A stretch of DNA of 35,191 nucleotides, from contig CALFWP010000143.1 of assembly GCA_937927905.1 (NCBI GenBank), positions 1 through 35,191 of the forward strand, in the 5' to 3' direction. This stretch comes from an uncultured Neomegalonema sp. GTDB taxonomy: Bacteria > Pseudomonadota > Alphaproteobacteria > Rhodobacterales > Rhodobacteraceae. Below the pieces are notes generated by a model that did no database searches, was not told where the DNA came from, and saw nothing but the letters and a program-made list of their open reading frames with translations. Positions within the stretch are counted from its first letter, which is position 1. The number at the start of each line of letters is the position of its first letter. Position numbers and translations under genes: made by a program. Positions 24,352 through 31,647 of this stretch are shown piece by piece.

Positions 24352-24658
24352 CAATCACTTCTCCCGATTTTTTGGCGAAACGGACTTTTTTACCGTCCTC
24401 GATTTTAAAACCAACGCGCGTCGGTCCACCGTCTTTTGGATCAACCAAAGCAATGTTGGACAATTGAATGGGAGCGGATTTTGAGATCCGGCCACCTTGG
24501 CTTGTCTGGCTTTGCTTGGTGTGGCGTACACGGGTGTTGATGCCGGTAACAATCGCACGGCCCTCGGCGGGAATAACTGTTTCGATCTCACCCTCCTGGC
24601 CCTTATCGCGGCCAGTCAGAACAACCACCTTGTCACCCTTTTTAAGCTTTGCAGCCAT
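24344..24658 (-). CDS. rplX: Large-subunit ribosomal protein uL24
   Basis: A 104-residue assembly-initiating protein that binds the 5' part of 23S rRNA. The KOW motif is KKGDKVVVLTGRDKGQEGEIETVIP. GGAGG is spaced seven bases from ATG 24658, which shares one base with the rplN stop (TGATG), so the start is set there rather than at the GTG one codon earlier. Overlaps rplE at the 3' end. Confidence 0.95.
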   Translation of the reverse strand: MAAKLKKGDKVVVLTGRDKGQEGEIETVIPAEGRAIVTGINTRVRHTKQSQTSQGGRISKSAPIQLSNIALVDPKDGGPTRVGFKIEDGKKVRFAKKSGEVIDG

Positions 24659-25026
24659 CACAGAACCTCCGGTGCAAGGGAGATGATCTTCATGTAATTC
24701 TTCGCCCGTAATTCACGTGGCACAGGACCGAAGATACGGGTTCCCATAGGCTCGTTGTTGTTGTTCAAAATCACAGCGGAATTCGTATCAAACCGTATTA
24801 CTGTTCCGTCAGGCCGACGAATAGCTTTGGATGTACGGACAACAACGGCTTTCCGTACCTCACCCTTTTTGACACGACCACGCGGAATAGCTTCTTTTAC
24901 AGAAACGACGATAACATCGCCGACATGGGCATAACGGCGCTTTGCACCACCCAATACCTTAATGCACTGTACCCGGCGGGCACCGCTGTTATCAGCGACC
25001 GTCAGATTTGATTGCATCTGGATCAT
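24658..25026 (-). CDS. rplN: Large-subunit ribosomal protein uL14
   Basis: A 122-residue protein at the subunit interface, also the docking site of the silencing factor RsfS. The opening MIQMQSNLTVADNSGARRVQCIKVLGG and the closing FGPVPRELRAKNYMKIISLAPEVL are diagnostic. It follows rpsQ after 71 bases; that spacer ends in a strong GGAGG ribosome binding site. Confidence 0.98.
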   Translation of the reverse strand: MIQMQSNLTVADNSGARRVQCIKVLGGAKRRYAHVGDVIVVSVKEAIPRGRVKKGEVRKAVVVRTSKAIRRPDGTVIRFDTNSAVILNNNNEPMGTRIFGPVPRELRAKNYMKIISLAPEVL

Positions 25027-25097
25027 AGTTAGCCTCCAGACCTAATCCCATCACCTAAAAGGATCGGGAGCGGTTTCATAGAGCCGGAAATTTGCGA

Positions 25098-25337
25098 TTA
25101 CTCAGCAGAGTCTGTCACAAGCTCCCAGCGTTTCAATTTAGAAATCGGTGCGCATTCACGAATACGAACCGTCTGTCCTTCTTTCGCAGCATTTGAAGCA
25201 TCATGTGCGTGATATTTCTTCGAACTCCGGATCGTTTTTTTCAGGACCGGATGACGGAAGCGACGCTCGACATTCACGACAATTGTTTTGTCGTTTTTCT
25301 CACTGACAACCGTTCCCTGAAGAATTCTTTTGGGCAT
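25098..25337 (-). CDS. rpsQ: Small-subunit ribosomal protein uS17
   Basis: A 79-residue OB-fold protein of the 30S body, needed for early 16S folding. Family segments are MPKRILQGTVVSEKNDKTIVVNVERRFRHP and VRIRECAPISKLKRWELV. It is 17 bases downstream of rpmC. Confidence 0.98.
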   Translation of the reverse strand: MPKRILQGTVVSEKNDKTIVVNVERRFRHPVLKKTIRSSKKYHAHDASNAAKEGQTVRIRECAPISKLKRWELVTDSAE

Positions 25338-25354
25338 CTGTGACTTTCCCCGCT

Positions 25355-25561
25355 CTATGCGGCACCCGCAGCATCGCGGGCCTTTTCGTTCAAGACTGTC
25401 ATGACCGTAGCAATCTGACGACGCACCGTGCGAACACGGGACGTATTTTCCAACTGCCCGGTTGCGCCCTGAAAGCGCAGGTTAAATTGTTCTTTTTTCA
25501 GCGTTACGAGTTCTTCCCGTAGCTGTTCAAGCGTTTTATCACGCAATTCCGCAGCGCTCAT
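25355..25561 (-). CDS. rpmC: Large-subunit ribosomal protein uL29
   Basis: A 68-residue coiled-helix protein next to the exit tunnel that helps dock SRP and trigger factor. ATG 25561 with AAGGA upstream gives the family start MSAAELRDKTLEQLREELVTLKKEQFNLRFQ; the longer frame to 25636 runs into rplP and is not used. NTSRVRTVRRQIATVMTVLNEK completes the helical hairpin. The spacer to rplP is 52 bases. Confidence 0.96.
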   Translation of the reverse strand: MSAAELRDKTLEQLREELVTLKKEQFNLRFQGATGQLENTSRVRTVRRQIATVMTVLNEKARDAAGAA

Positions 25562-25613
25562 TGCGGCGTCCTTCCAACGATCACTAGGGGGATTAGCCCG
25601 AAAGCGTTCCCGA

Positions 25614-26027
25614 TCACCAATCTGTCCGCGCGACAAAGCGGCATTTCACAGGCAGTTTCATAGCTGCGAGTCGAAGCGCCTCTTGTGCAACAGGTTCTGT
25701 CACCCCGTCAATCTCAAACATGACCCGACCGGGTTTAACTTTCGCTGCCCAGTATTCAACAGAGCCCTTACCTTTACCCATACGGACTTCAGTAGGTTTT
25801 TTCGAAACAGGCACATCAGGAAAAATACGAATCCAAACACGGCCCTGACGTTTCATGTAACGCGTCATAGCACGACGGGCGGCCTCAATTTGACGTGCAG
25901 TTACCCGCTCCGGTTCAAGAGCTTTCAAACCGTATGAACCGAAGTTCAGATCTACGCCGCCTTTGGCTTCGCCCTTAATACGACCCTTATGGGCCTTACG
26001 GTATTTCGTGCGCTTTGGTTGCAGCAT
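25614..26027 (-). CDS. rplP: Large-subunit ribosomal protein uL16
   Basis: A 137-residue protein close to the A-site and peptidyl-transferase centre, added late in 50S assembly. MLQPKRTKYRKAHKGRIKG and FGSYGLKALEPERVTARQIEAARRAMTRYMKRQGRVWIRIFPD mark the family, as does the conserved GKGKGSVEYWAAKVKPGR loop that reaches the tRNA elbow. Confidence 0.98.
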   Translation of the reverse strand: MLQPKRTKYRKAHKGRIKGEAKGGVDLNFGSYGLKALEPERVTARQIEAARRAMTRYMKRQGRVWIRIFPDVPVSKKPTEVRMGKGKGSVEYWAAKVKPGRVMFEIDGVTEPVAQEALRLAAMKLPVKCRFVARTDW

Positions 26028-26039
26028 CTAATTTACTCC

Positions 26040-26777
26040 TCAGTCGCGATCACGGCGAGGTCCGCGACCACCGCCGGGACGTCCACCACCGCCGGGGCGA
26101 CCACCCTCTTGCAATTCCGCCGCACGCTTATCACGCGCCATTGGATCATGCTCAAGGATTTCACCTTTGAAGATCCAAACTTTAACACCACAAACACCGT
26201 AAGCGGTATGACCCGAAGCAGTTGCGTAATCCACATCGGCGCGCAAAGTATGAAGTGGCACACGCCCTTCACGATACCATTCTGTTCGGGCGATTTCAGC
26301 ACCACCGAGACGGCCACCGACATTGACACGAATACCCAATGCGCCCATACGCATGGCGTTTTGCACAGCACGTTTCATAGCACGGCGGAATGACACGCGG
26401 CGCTCAAGCTGTTGCGCAATATTTTCAGCGACCAGTTGCGCGTCAATCTCTGGCTTACGCACCTCTACAATGTTCAGGTGCAGTTCGCTTTCAGTGAACT
26501 TTGCAAGCTTTTGACGCAATTTTTCAATATCCGCGCCTTTTTTACCGATGATCACACCGGGACGACCAGCATGAATCGTAACGCGGCATTTTTTATGCGG
26601 ACGTTCAATGATTACACGGCTGATTGAAGCCTGCTTGCATTCCTTAAAGATAAACTCTCGAATTGCGATGTCTTCATGCAAAAGCTCACCGTATTCACGA
26701 GTATTCGCATACCAACGCGAATCCCATGTACGGTTGATCCCGAGGCGAATACCGATGGGATTAATCTTCTGTCCCAT
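26040..26777 (-). CDS. rpsC: Small-subunit ribosomal protein uS3
   Basis: A 245-residue head protein forming part of the mRNA entry helicase. An N-terminal KH-type domain holds VIIGKKGADIEKLRQKLAKFT. The C-terminal S3 domain has GVKVWIFKGEILEHDP. The last 25 residues are a Gly/Arg/Pro-rich tail (EGGRPGGGGRPGGGRGPRRDRD) that exceeds the E. coli protein and is low-complexity. The ATG shares a base with the rplV stop (TAATG). Confidence 0.98.
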   Translation of the reverse strand: MGQKINPIGIRLGINRTWDSRWYANTREYGELLHEDIAIREFIFKECKQASISRVIIERPHKKCRVTIHAGRPGVIIGKKGADIEKLRQKLAKFTESELHLNIVEVRKPEIDAQLVAENIAQQLERRVSFRRAMKRAVQNAMRMGALGIRVNVGGRLGGAEIARTEWYREGRVPLHTLRADVDYATASGHTAYGVCGVKVWIFKGEILEHDPMARDKRAAELQEGGRPGGGGRPGGGRGPRRDRD

Positions 26778-27154
26778 TATGCAGACTCCTCTTCACGAAC
26801 CTTGATGGTCAATTGCGCAAACGGTTTAAGAATCTTGCCGAAGCGTCCCCGTGCACGAGGGCGGCCACGCTTAAGGGTAATATTCTTACCGACCCATGCT
26901 TCAGCAACCACGAGGCTGTCCACATCAAGACCGTGATTATTTTCAGCATTCGCAACAGCAGATTGCAGTGTCTTCTTTACGTCACCCGCAATACGCTTTT
27001 TGGAAAAGGTCAGCTCAGCCAAAGCTGTACCAACTGTTTTACCTCTGATTTGCTGCGCAACAAGATTTAGTTTCTGTGGGCTGACGCGGAGCATCCGGTT
27101 TACAGCCATGGCCTCATTATCCGCTACGCGGCGAGGATTGGTTTGCTTGCCCAT
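26777..27154 (-). CDS. rplV: Large-subunit ribosomal protein uL22
   Basis: A 125-residue protein whose long beta hairpin lines the peptide exit tunnel. Family parts are NRMLRVSPQKLNLVAQQIRGKTVGTALAELTFSKKRIAGDVKKTLQSAVANAENN and the hairpin containing KRGRPRARGRFGKILKPFAQLTIKV, where macrolide-resistance changes map in other species. No deletion is seen there. Confidence 0.98.
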   Translation of the reverse strand: MGKQTNPRRVADNEAMAVNRMLRVSPQKLNLVAQQIRGKTVGTALAELTFSKKRIAGDVKKTLQSAVANAENNHGLDVDSLVVAEAWVGKNITLKRGRPRARGRFGKILKPFAQLTIKVREEESA

Positions 27155-27157
27155 CTC

Positions 27158-27436
27158 TTACTTCCGCTTCGCTTTTTTGTCAGCCGCATGGCCGTAATAG
27201 GTACGAGTTGGCGAGAATTCACCTAGTTTATGTCCAATCATATCCTCAGAGATGAGAACAGGAATGTGCTTTTTACCATTATGTACGCCAAAAGTAAGGC
27301 CTACAAATTGGGGAAGAATGGTCGAACGACGCGACCATGTTTTGATAATTTCTTTGCGGCCGCTTTCACGAACAGCTTCTGCTTTTTTAAGCAGATAACC
27401 ATCCACAAACGGGCCTTTCCAGACGGAACGAGGCAT
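27158..27436 (-). CDS. rpsS: Small-subunit ribosomal protein uS19
   Basis: A 92-residue head protein that pairs with S13 at the 30S/50S bridge. MPRSVWKGPFVDGYLLKKAE is the family start; TWSRRSTILPQFVGLTFGVHNGKKHIPVLISEDMIGHKLGEFSPTRTYYGHAADKKAKRK is conserved to the end. Three bases separate it from rplV. Confidence 0.98.
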   Translation of the reverse strand: MPRSVWKGPFVDGYLLKKAEAVRESGRKEIIKTWSRRSTILPQFVGLTFGVHNGKKHIPVLISEDMIGHKLGEFSPTRTYYGHAADKKAKRK

Positions 27437-27448
27437 GTCTGGCGCTCC

Positions 27449-28285
27449 TTATTTCTTCTTACGCGCGTGGCGGTTGCGGATGATGAGTTTATCAGTTGTC
27501 TTGTTATTCCGTGTACGCGGACCCTTGGTCGGCTTACCCCAAGGCGTAACCGGGTTACGACCACCTGACGTCCGGCCTTCACCACCACCATGCGGGTGAT
27601 CAATCGGGTTCATTGCGACACCTCGAACCGAAGGGCGCTTACCTTTCCAGCGCGTACGACCTGCTTTACCGAAATTTTGGTTTGAATGATCAGGATTAGA
27701 CACCGCACCGACTGTCGCCATGCATTCCTGTCGCACAAGGCGCAGTTCACCTGAACCAAGACGAATTTGAGCGTATCCGCCATCACGACCGACAAATTGA
27801 GCATAAGAACCGGCTGAACGGGCGATTTGCCCTCCCTTCATCGGCTTCATCTCTACATTGTGGATTATTGTACCAATAGGCATACCCGATAACGGCATCG
27901 CATTGCCAGGACGTATATCAACCTTCGCACCGGCTACGATCGTATCTCCAATAGCCAGTCTTTGAGGCGCAAGGATATAATTAATCTCACCATCGGTGTA
28001 TTTAATCAATGCAATGAATGCCGTCCGGTTGGGATCGTATTCAATCCGTTCAACGGTCGCGGGCATATCCCACTTACGTCTTTTAAAATCAACGATCCGG
28101 TATAGCTTCTTAGAACCACCGCCGATGCGTCGCGCCGTAATCCGGCCCGTATTATTCCGGCCACCCTTTTTTGTAAGACCTTGTGTCAAAGTCTTCTCAG
28201 GACGACCTTTATAAAGATCAGCGCGGTCAATCAGCACCAGCCCCCGCTGGCCCGGCGTCGTCGGCTTGTATTTCTTTAACGCCAT
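27449..28285 (-). CDS. rplB: Large-subunit ribosomal protein uL2
   Basis: A 278-residue protein needed for subunit joining and peptidyl transfer. The signature AMNPIDHPHGGGEGRTSGGR (about 224-243) carries the conserved histidine (His230 here, His229 in E. coli). KKYKPTTPGQRG at the N-terminus and a basic tail KTTDKLIIRNRHARKKK confirm it. The spacer to rplW is 51 bases. Confidence 0.98.
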   Translation of the reverse strand: MALKKYKPTTPGQRGLVLIDRADLYKGRPEKTLTQGLTKKGGRNNTGRITARRIGGGSKKLYRIVDFKRRKWDMPATVERIEYDPNRTAFIALIKYTDGEINYILAPQRLAIGDTIVAGAKVDIRPGNAMPLSGMPIGTIIHNVEMKPMKGGQIARSAGSYAQFVGRDGGYAQIRLGSGELRLVRQECMATVGAVSNPDHSNQNFGKAGRTRWKGKRPSVRGVAMNPIDHPHGGGEGRTSGGRNPVTPWGKPTKGPRTRNNKTTDKLIIRNRHARKKK

Positions 28286-28336
28286 GCTTTCTGTCTCCCG
28301 TGCGCAAGGCAGAACCTTGCAAACTTCATTAGGGCC

Positions 28337-28633
28337 TTAAAGGCCCGTCGTAACGTCAATCATTGCGCCGTCCTGCAGCGTAACAACAGCTTTCTTGATG
28401 TCTTTACGCTGACCACGGCGGCCACGGAAGACTTTACGCTTACCCTTTTGGATCAGCGTATTCACTTTCGTGACCTTAACATTGAACAGAGCCTCCACCG
28501 CGTCGCGGATAGAGCCTTTATCGGCATCGATGGCAACTTCGAAAACAACAGCATTTGATTCTGATGCGAGTGTTGATTTTTCGGTTACGATAGGACGACG
28601 GATAACATCGTAATGTTTCGTTTCCGCACTCAT
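28337..28633 (-). CDS. rplW: Large-subunit ribosomal protein uL23
   Basis: A 98-residue exit-tunnel protein that docks trigger factor and SRP. VIRRPIVTEKSTLASESNAVVFEVAIDADKGSIRDAVEALFNVKVTKVNTLIQKGKRKVFRGRRGQRKDIKKAVVTL is the full domain. The ATG overlaps the rplD stop as ATGA. Confidence 0.98.
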   Translation of the reverse strand: MSAETKHYDVIRRPIVTEKSTLASESNAVVFEVAIDADKGSIRDAVEALFNVKVTKVNTLIQKGKRKVFRGRRGQRKDIKKAVVTLQDGAMIDVTTGL

Positions 28634-29271
28634 GACGCAGCCCCTTCTTTCGCGCCAAGACGCGCATTCAGAATATCAAGACCGGCCTTGGTCACAACCA
28701 GCGTATCTTTAAGCATTATGTCATACACATTGGCACCGCCACCTGGAAGCACATCGATGCCATTGAGGTTGCCGACAGCACGCGCAAACCCGCTATTAAG
28801 TTCCGCCCCATCGATAATGAGCGCTTTTTTAACACCGAGTTTTTCCAAATGCCCTTTAAGCGATCTGGTCTTGCCATCCTCAAGCAACGCCGAATCCAGC
28901 ACTATCAACTTTTTCGCTGCTACCTTATCCGACAATGCCATCTTCAAGCCAAGTGCACGTACTTTTTTTGGTAAATCATGAGCATGACTGCGGGATTTCG
29001 GGCCTTTATAGACACCACCGCCGCGGAAAATGGGCGCACCACGTGATCCGTGACGGGCACCGCCTGTACCTTTTTGACGATAGATCTTCTTCGTCGAGTA
29101 CTTAACCTCGGACCGGCCCTTTGTAGAATGCGTCCCTGCCTGGGCTCGCGCTCTTTGCCACCGTACAACACGGTGAAGAATATCAGCACGAGGCTCAACA
29201 GCGAAAATAGACTCATCAAGCTCCACATCACCGGCAACGCTTGCATCCAGTTTAAACACGTCGATTTTCAT
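28630..29271 (-). CDS. rplD: Large-subunit ribosomal protein uL4
   Basis: A 213-residue protein with a tunnel-lining loop; in E. coli it also represses the S10 operon by binding its leader. The loop region is TKGRSEVKYSTKKIYRQKGTGGARHGSRGAPIFRGGGVYKGPKSRSHAHDLPKKVR. Coupled to both rplC and rplW by four-base ATGA overlaps. The hairpin before rpsJ (30366-30389) would be the place to look for feedback control, though that is inference. Confidence 0.98.
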   Translation of the reverse strand: MKIDVFKLDASVAGDVELDESIFAVEPRADILHRVVRWQRARAQAGTHSTKGRSEVKYSTKKIYRQKGTGGARHGSRGAPIFRGGGVYKGPKSRSHAHDLPKKVRALGLKMALSDKVAAKKLIVLDSALLEDGKTRSLKGHLEKLGVKKALIIDGAELNSGFARAVGNLNGIDVLPGGGANVYDIMLKDTLVVTKAGLDILNARLGAKEGAAS

Positions 29272-30008
29272 TCCTGTGTCTCCCCGGACCCAGAGGCATC
29301 ACCTTCCGGAACATCCGCAGTTTTCGCAGCCGCAGAAGACCGTAAAGCGGCAGGCATTGGTGCATCCTCCGGCAGTGCCTTTTTGGATGCATCCTTGATC
29401 ATTACCCAACCGCCTTTAGCACCGGGAACCGCACCGCGGATCATAATCAGACCACGTTCTGTATCCGTACGTTCGATACGAAGGTTCTGGGTTGTCACAC
29501 GGGCATCACCCATGTGACCGGCCATTTTTTTCCCTTTAAAAACTTTACCAGGATCCTGACACTGACCCGTAGAACCGTGAGATCGGTGCGAAATGGAAAC
29601 ACCGTGAGACGCACGCAATCCACCGAAATTATGCCGCTTCATCGCTCCGGCAAAACCTTTACCGATCGAGGTTCCCACAACGTCAACAAATTGACCTTCG
29701 GAATAATGAGCTGCAACAATCTCTTCACCAACCCCGATAAGATTGTCGGGTGACACACGAAATTCCGCAATACGCCGCTTAGGTTCTACTTTTGCAATCG
29801 CAAAATGACCCCGCATCGGGGCAGATACCCGCTTTGCCTTTGCAGCACCTGCACCAAGCTGAACAGCCGTATAACCATCCCTCTCAATCGTGCGTTGTGC
29901 AATAACTTGTACATTATCCATGCTGAGCACAGTAACCGGAACCTGACGACCGTCATCCATAAACAGACGGGTCATTCCGAGCTTCCGTGCGAGTACGCCA
30001 GTCCGCAT
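29268..30008 (-). CDS. rplC: Large-subunit ribosomal protein uL3
   Basis: A 246-residue protein reaching the peptidyl-transferase centre. The start RTGVLARKLGMTRLF and the loop HRSHGSTGQCQDPGKVFKGKKMAGHMG are diagnostic; Gln149 in this loop is the position methylated in E. coli (Gln150). A C-terminal Ala/Ser/Glu-rich tail (after about 215) extends beyond the usual 209 residues. Confidence 0.98.
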   Translation of the reverse strand: MRTGVLARKLGMTRLFMDDGRQVPVTVLSMDNVQVIAQRTIERDGYTAVQLGAGAAKAKRVSAPMRGHFAIAKVEPKRRIAEFRVSPDNLIGVGEEIVAAHYSEGQFVDVVGTSIGKGFAGAMKRHNFGGLRASHGVSISHRSHGSTGQCQDPGKVFKGKKMAGHMGDARVTTQNLRIERTDTERGLIMIRGAVPGAKGGWVMIKDASKKALPEDAPMPAALRSSAAAKTADVPEGDASGSGETQE

Positions 30009-30022
30009 AAGAAGCCCTCCCT

Positions 30023-30331
30023 TTAAAGTTTGATCTCAACATCCACACCAGCCGCAAGATCAAGCTTCATCAGCGCATCTACGGTTTGTGGAGTCGGGTC
30101 TACAATGTCGAGAAGCCGCTTATGCGTGCGAATCTCAAACTGCTCGCGGCTTTTCTTGTCGATGTGAGGCGATCTGAGTACCGTGTACTTCTCGATACGC
30201 GTCGGCAGTGGAATAGGACCACGAACCTGTGCGCCGGTACGCTTGGCCGTGTTGACAATCTCGAGCGTCGACGTATCGAGCGTTCGATGATCGAAGGCCT
30301 TAAGCCGTATGCGGATATTTTGTCCCGTCAT
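30023..30331 (-). CDS. rpsJ: Small-subunit ribosomal protein uS10 (NusE)
   Basis: A 102-residue head protein that also serves as transcription antitermination factor NusE. IRIRLKAFDHRTLDTSTLEIVNTAKRTGAQVRGPIPLPTRIEKYTVLRSPHIDKKSREQFEIRTHKRLLDI is conserved across bacteria. It opens the S10 part of the operon, 75 bases after tuf, with a strong hairpin between them. Confidence 0.98.
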   Translation of the reverse strand: MTGQNIRIRLKAFDHRTLDTSTLEIVNTAKRTGAQVRGPIPLPTRIEKYTVLRSPHIDKKSREQFEIRTHKRLLDIVDPTPQTVDALMKLDLAAGVDVEIKL

Positions 30332-30365
30332 GGGAGCGCCTCTCGAAAAACCTGTTCAATAGTAA

Positions 30366-30389
30366 GGGCCGGAATAAGAATTCCGGCCC
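30366..30389 (-). terminator. Perfect 10-bp hairpin between tuf and rpsJ
   Basis: GGGCCGGAAT and ATTCCGGCCC pair perfectly around a four-base loop in the tuf-rpsJ spacer. On the minus strand the stem is followed by TTACTATTG, not a solid T-run, so full termination is unlikely. It may act as a partial terminator, a 3' stability stem for the str-part mRNA, or a processing site where str and S10 parts separate. Confidence 0.5.
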
Positions 30390-30406
30390 CAGCTTATAGT
30401 CGTAAA

Positions 30407-31582
30407 CTATTCGATGATCTTCGAAACGACACCGGCACCAACGGTACGGCCGCCTTCGCGGATCGCAAAACGGAGTTTTTCTTCCATAGCGATCGGTGCA
30501 ATCAGCTCGACCAGCATCTTTACGTTATCACCCGGCATAACCATTTCGGTGCCTTCGGGCAGCTCAACCATTCCGGTTACATCCGTCGTACGGAAATAGA
30601 ACTGCGGACGATACTTGGTAAAGAACGGAGTATGGCGACCGCCTTCATCCTTATTCAGAATGTATGCTTCGGCCTCAAACTTCGTATGTGGCGTCACCGA
30701 ACCCGGCTTACACAGAACCTGACCACGTTCGATCGCATCACGGTCAACACCGCGAAGAAGAGCACCGATGTTATCACCGGCTTCACCGCGATCCAGCAGC
30801 TTACGGAACATCTCAACACCGGTACATGTTGTTTTCTGTGTGTCTTTGATGCCAACGATTTCAATTTCTTCGCCAACAGTAACAACACCACGCTCAACAC
30901 GGCCCGTTGCAACAGTACCACGACCGGAAATCGAGAACACGTCCTCAACCGGCATCAGGAAAGGTTGGTCAATGGGACGGTCAGGCGTTGGGATGTAATC
31001 ATCTACAGCCTTCATCAGTTCTGCGATTTTCTCGGAACCGATATTGTCATCACGACCTTCAAGTGCCGCCAATGCGGAACCGGCAACGATCGGGATGTCA
31101 TCTCCCGGGAAGTCATAGGAAGACAGCAGCTCGCGAATTTCCATCTCAACCAGCTCAAGCAGTTCTTCGTCGTCAACCTGATCAACCTTATTCATGAACA
31201 CGACCAGCGCAGGCACACCAACCTGGCGGGCAAGCAGGATGTGCTCACGGGTTTGCGGCATCGGACCATCTGCAGCGTTCACAACAAGGATCGCACCATC
31301 CATTTGCGCAGCGCCAGTGATCATGTTTTTCACGTAATCGGCGTGACCTGGGCAATCAACGTGTGCATAGTGACGGCTTTCCGTCTCGTATTCAACGTGT
31401 GCTGTTGAAATGGTGATGCCGCGGGCTTTCTCTTCCGGCGCACCGTCAATTTCGTCATAGGCTTTAAAATCACCGAACTGCTTGGTAATCGCAGCAGTCA
31501 ATGTTGTTTTACCATGGTCAACGTGGCCGATTGTGCCGACGTTAACGTGTGGTTTATTTCTTTCAAACTTTTCCTTGGCCAT
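30407..31582 (-). CDS. tuf: Elongation factor Tu
   Basis: A 391-residue GTPase bringing aminoacyl-tRNA to the ribosomal A-site. G1 GHVDHGKT at 19-26, G3 DCPGH at 76-80, G4 NKVD at 131-134; domains 2 and 3 follow with RGTVATGRVERG and the C-terminal FAIREGGRTVGAGVVSKIIE. Only one tuf is in the window; alphaproteobacteria often have a second copy elsewhere. A 65-base spacer with a small stem separates it from fusA. Confidence 0.98.
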   Translation of the reverse strand: MAKEKFERNKPHVNVGTIGHVDHGKTTLTAAITKQFGDFKAYDEIDGAPEEKARGITISTAHVEYETESRHYAHVDCPGHADYVKNMITGAAQMDGAILVVNAADGPMPQTREHILLARQVGVPALVVFMNKVDQVDDEELLELVEMEIRELLSSYDFPGDDIPIVAGSALAALEGRDDNIGSEKIAELMKAVDDYIPTPDRPIDQPFLMPVEDVFSISGRGTVATGRVERGVVTVGEEIEIVGIKDTQKTTCTGVEMFRKLLDRGEAGDNIGALLRGVDRDAIERGQVLCKPGSVTPHTKFEAEAYILNKDEGGRHTPFFTKYRPQFYFRTTDVTGMVELPEGTEMVMPGDNVKMLVELIAPIAMEEKLRFAIREGGRTVGAGVVSKIIE

Positions 31583-31613
31583 CTCTGGTCTCCGTACTTT
31601 TCAATGGCGTCGC

Positions 31614-31643
31614 GGCGGACCGCGCGTCTTGGGTTGGTCCGTC
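31614..31643. repeat. Inverted repeat after fusA
   Basis: GGCGGACC (31614-31621) and GGTCCGTC (31636-31643) can form an eight-pair stem with one G-T wobble and a 14-base loop in the fusA-tuf gap, starting four bases after the fusA stop. No T-run follows on the minus strand, so it may only stabilise the mRNA. Confidence 0.35.
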
Positions 31644-31647
31644 GGTA

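Noticed and set aside
30086..31408. 440-codon plus-strand open frame opposite tuf and rpsJ
   Set aside because: It is the mirror of two highly conserved genes; its length comes from their codon bias, and no motif is recognised.
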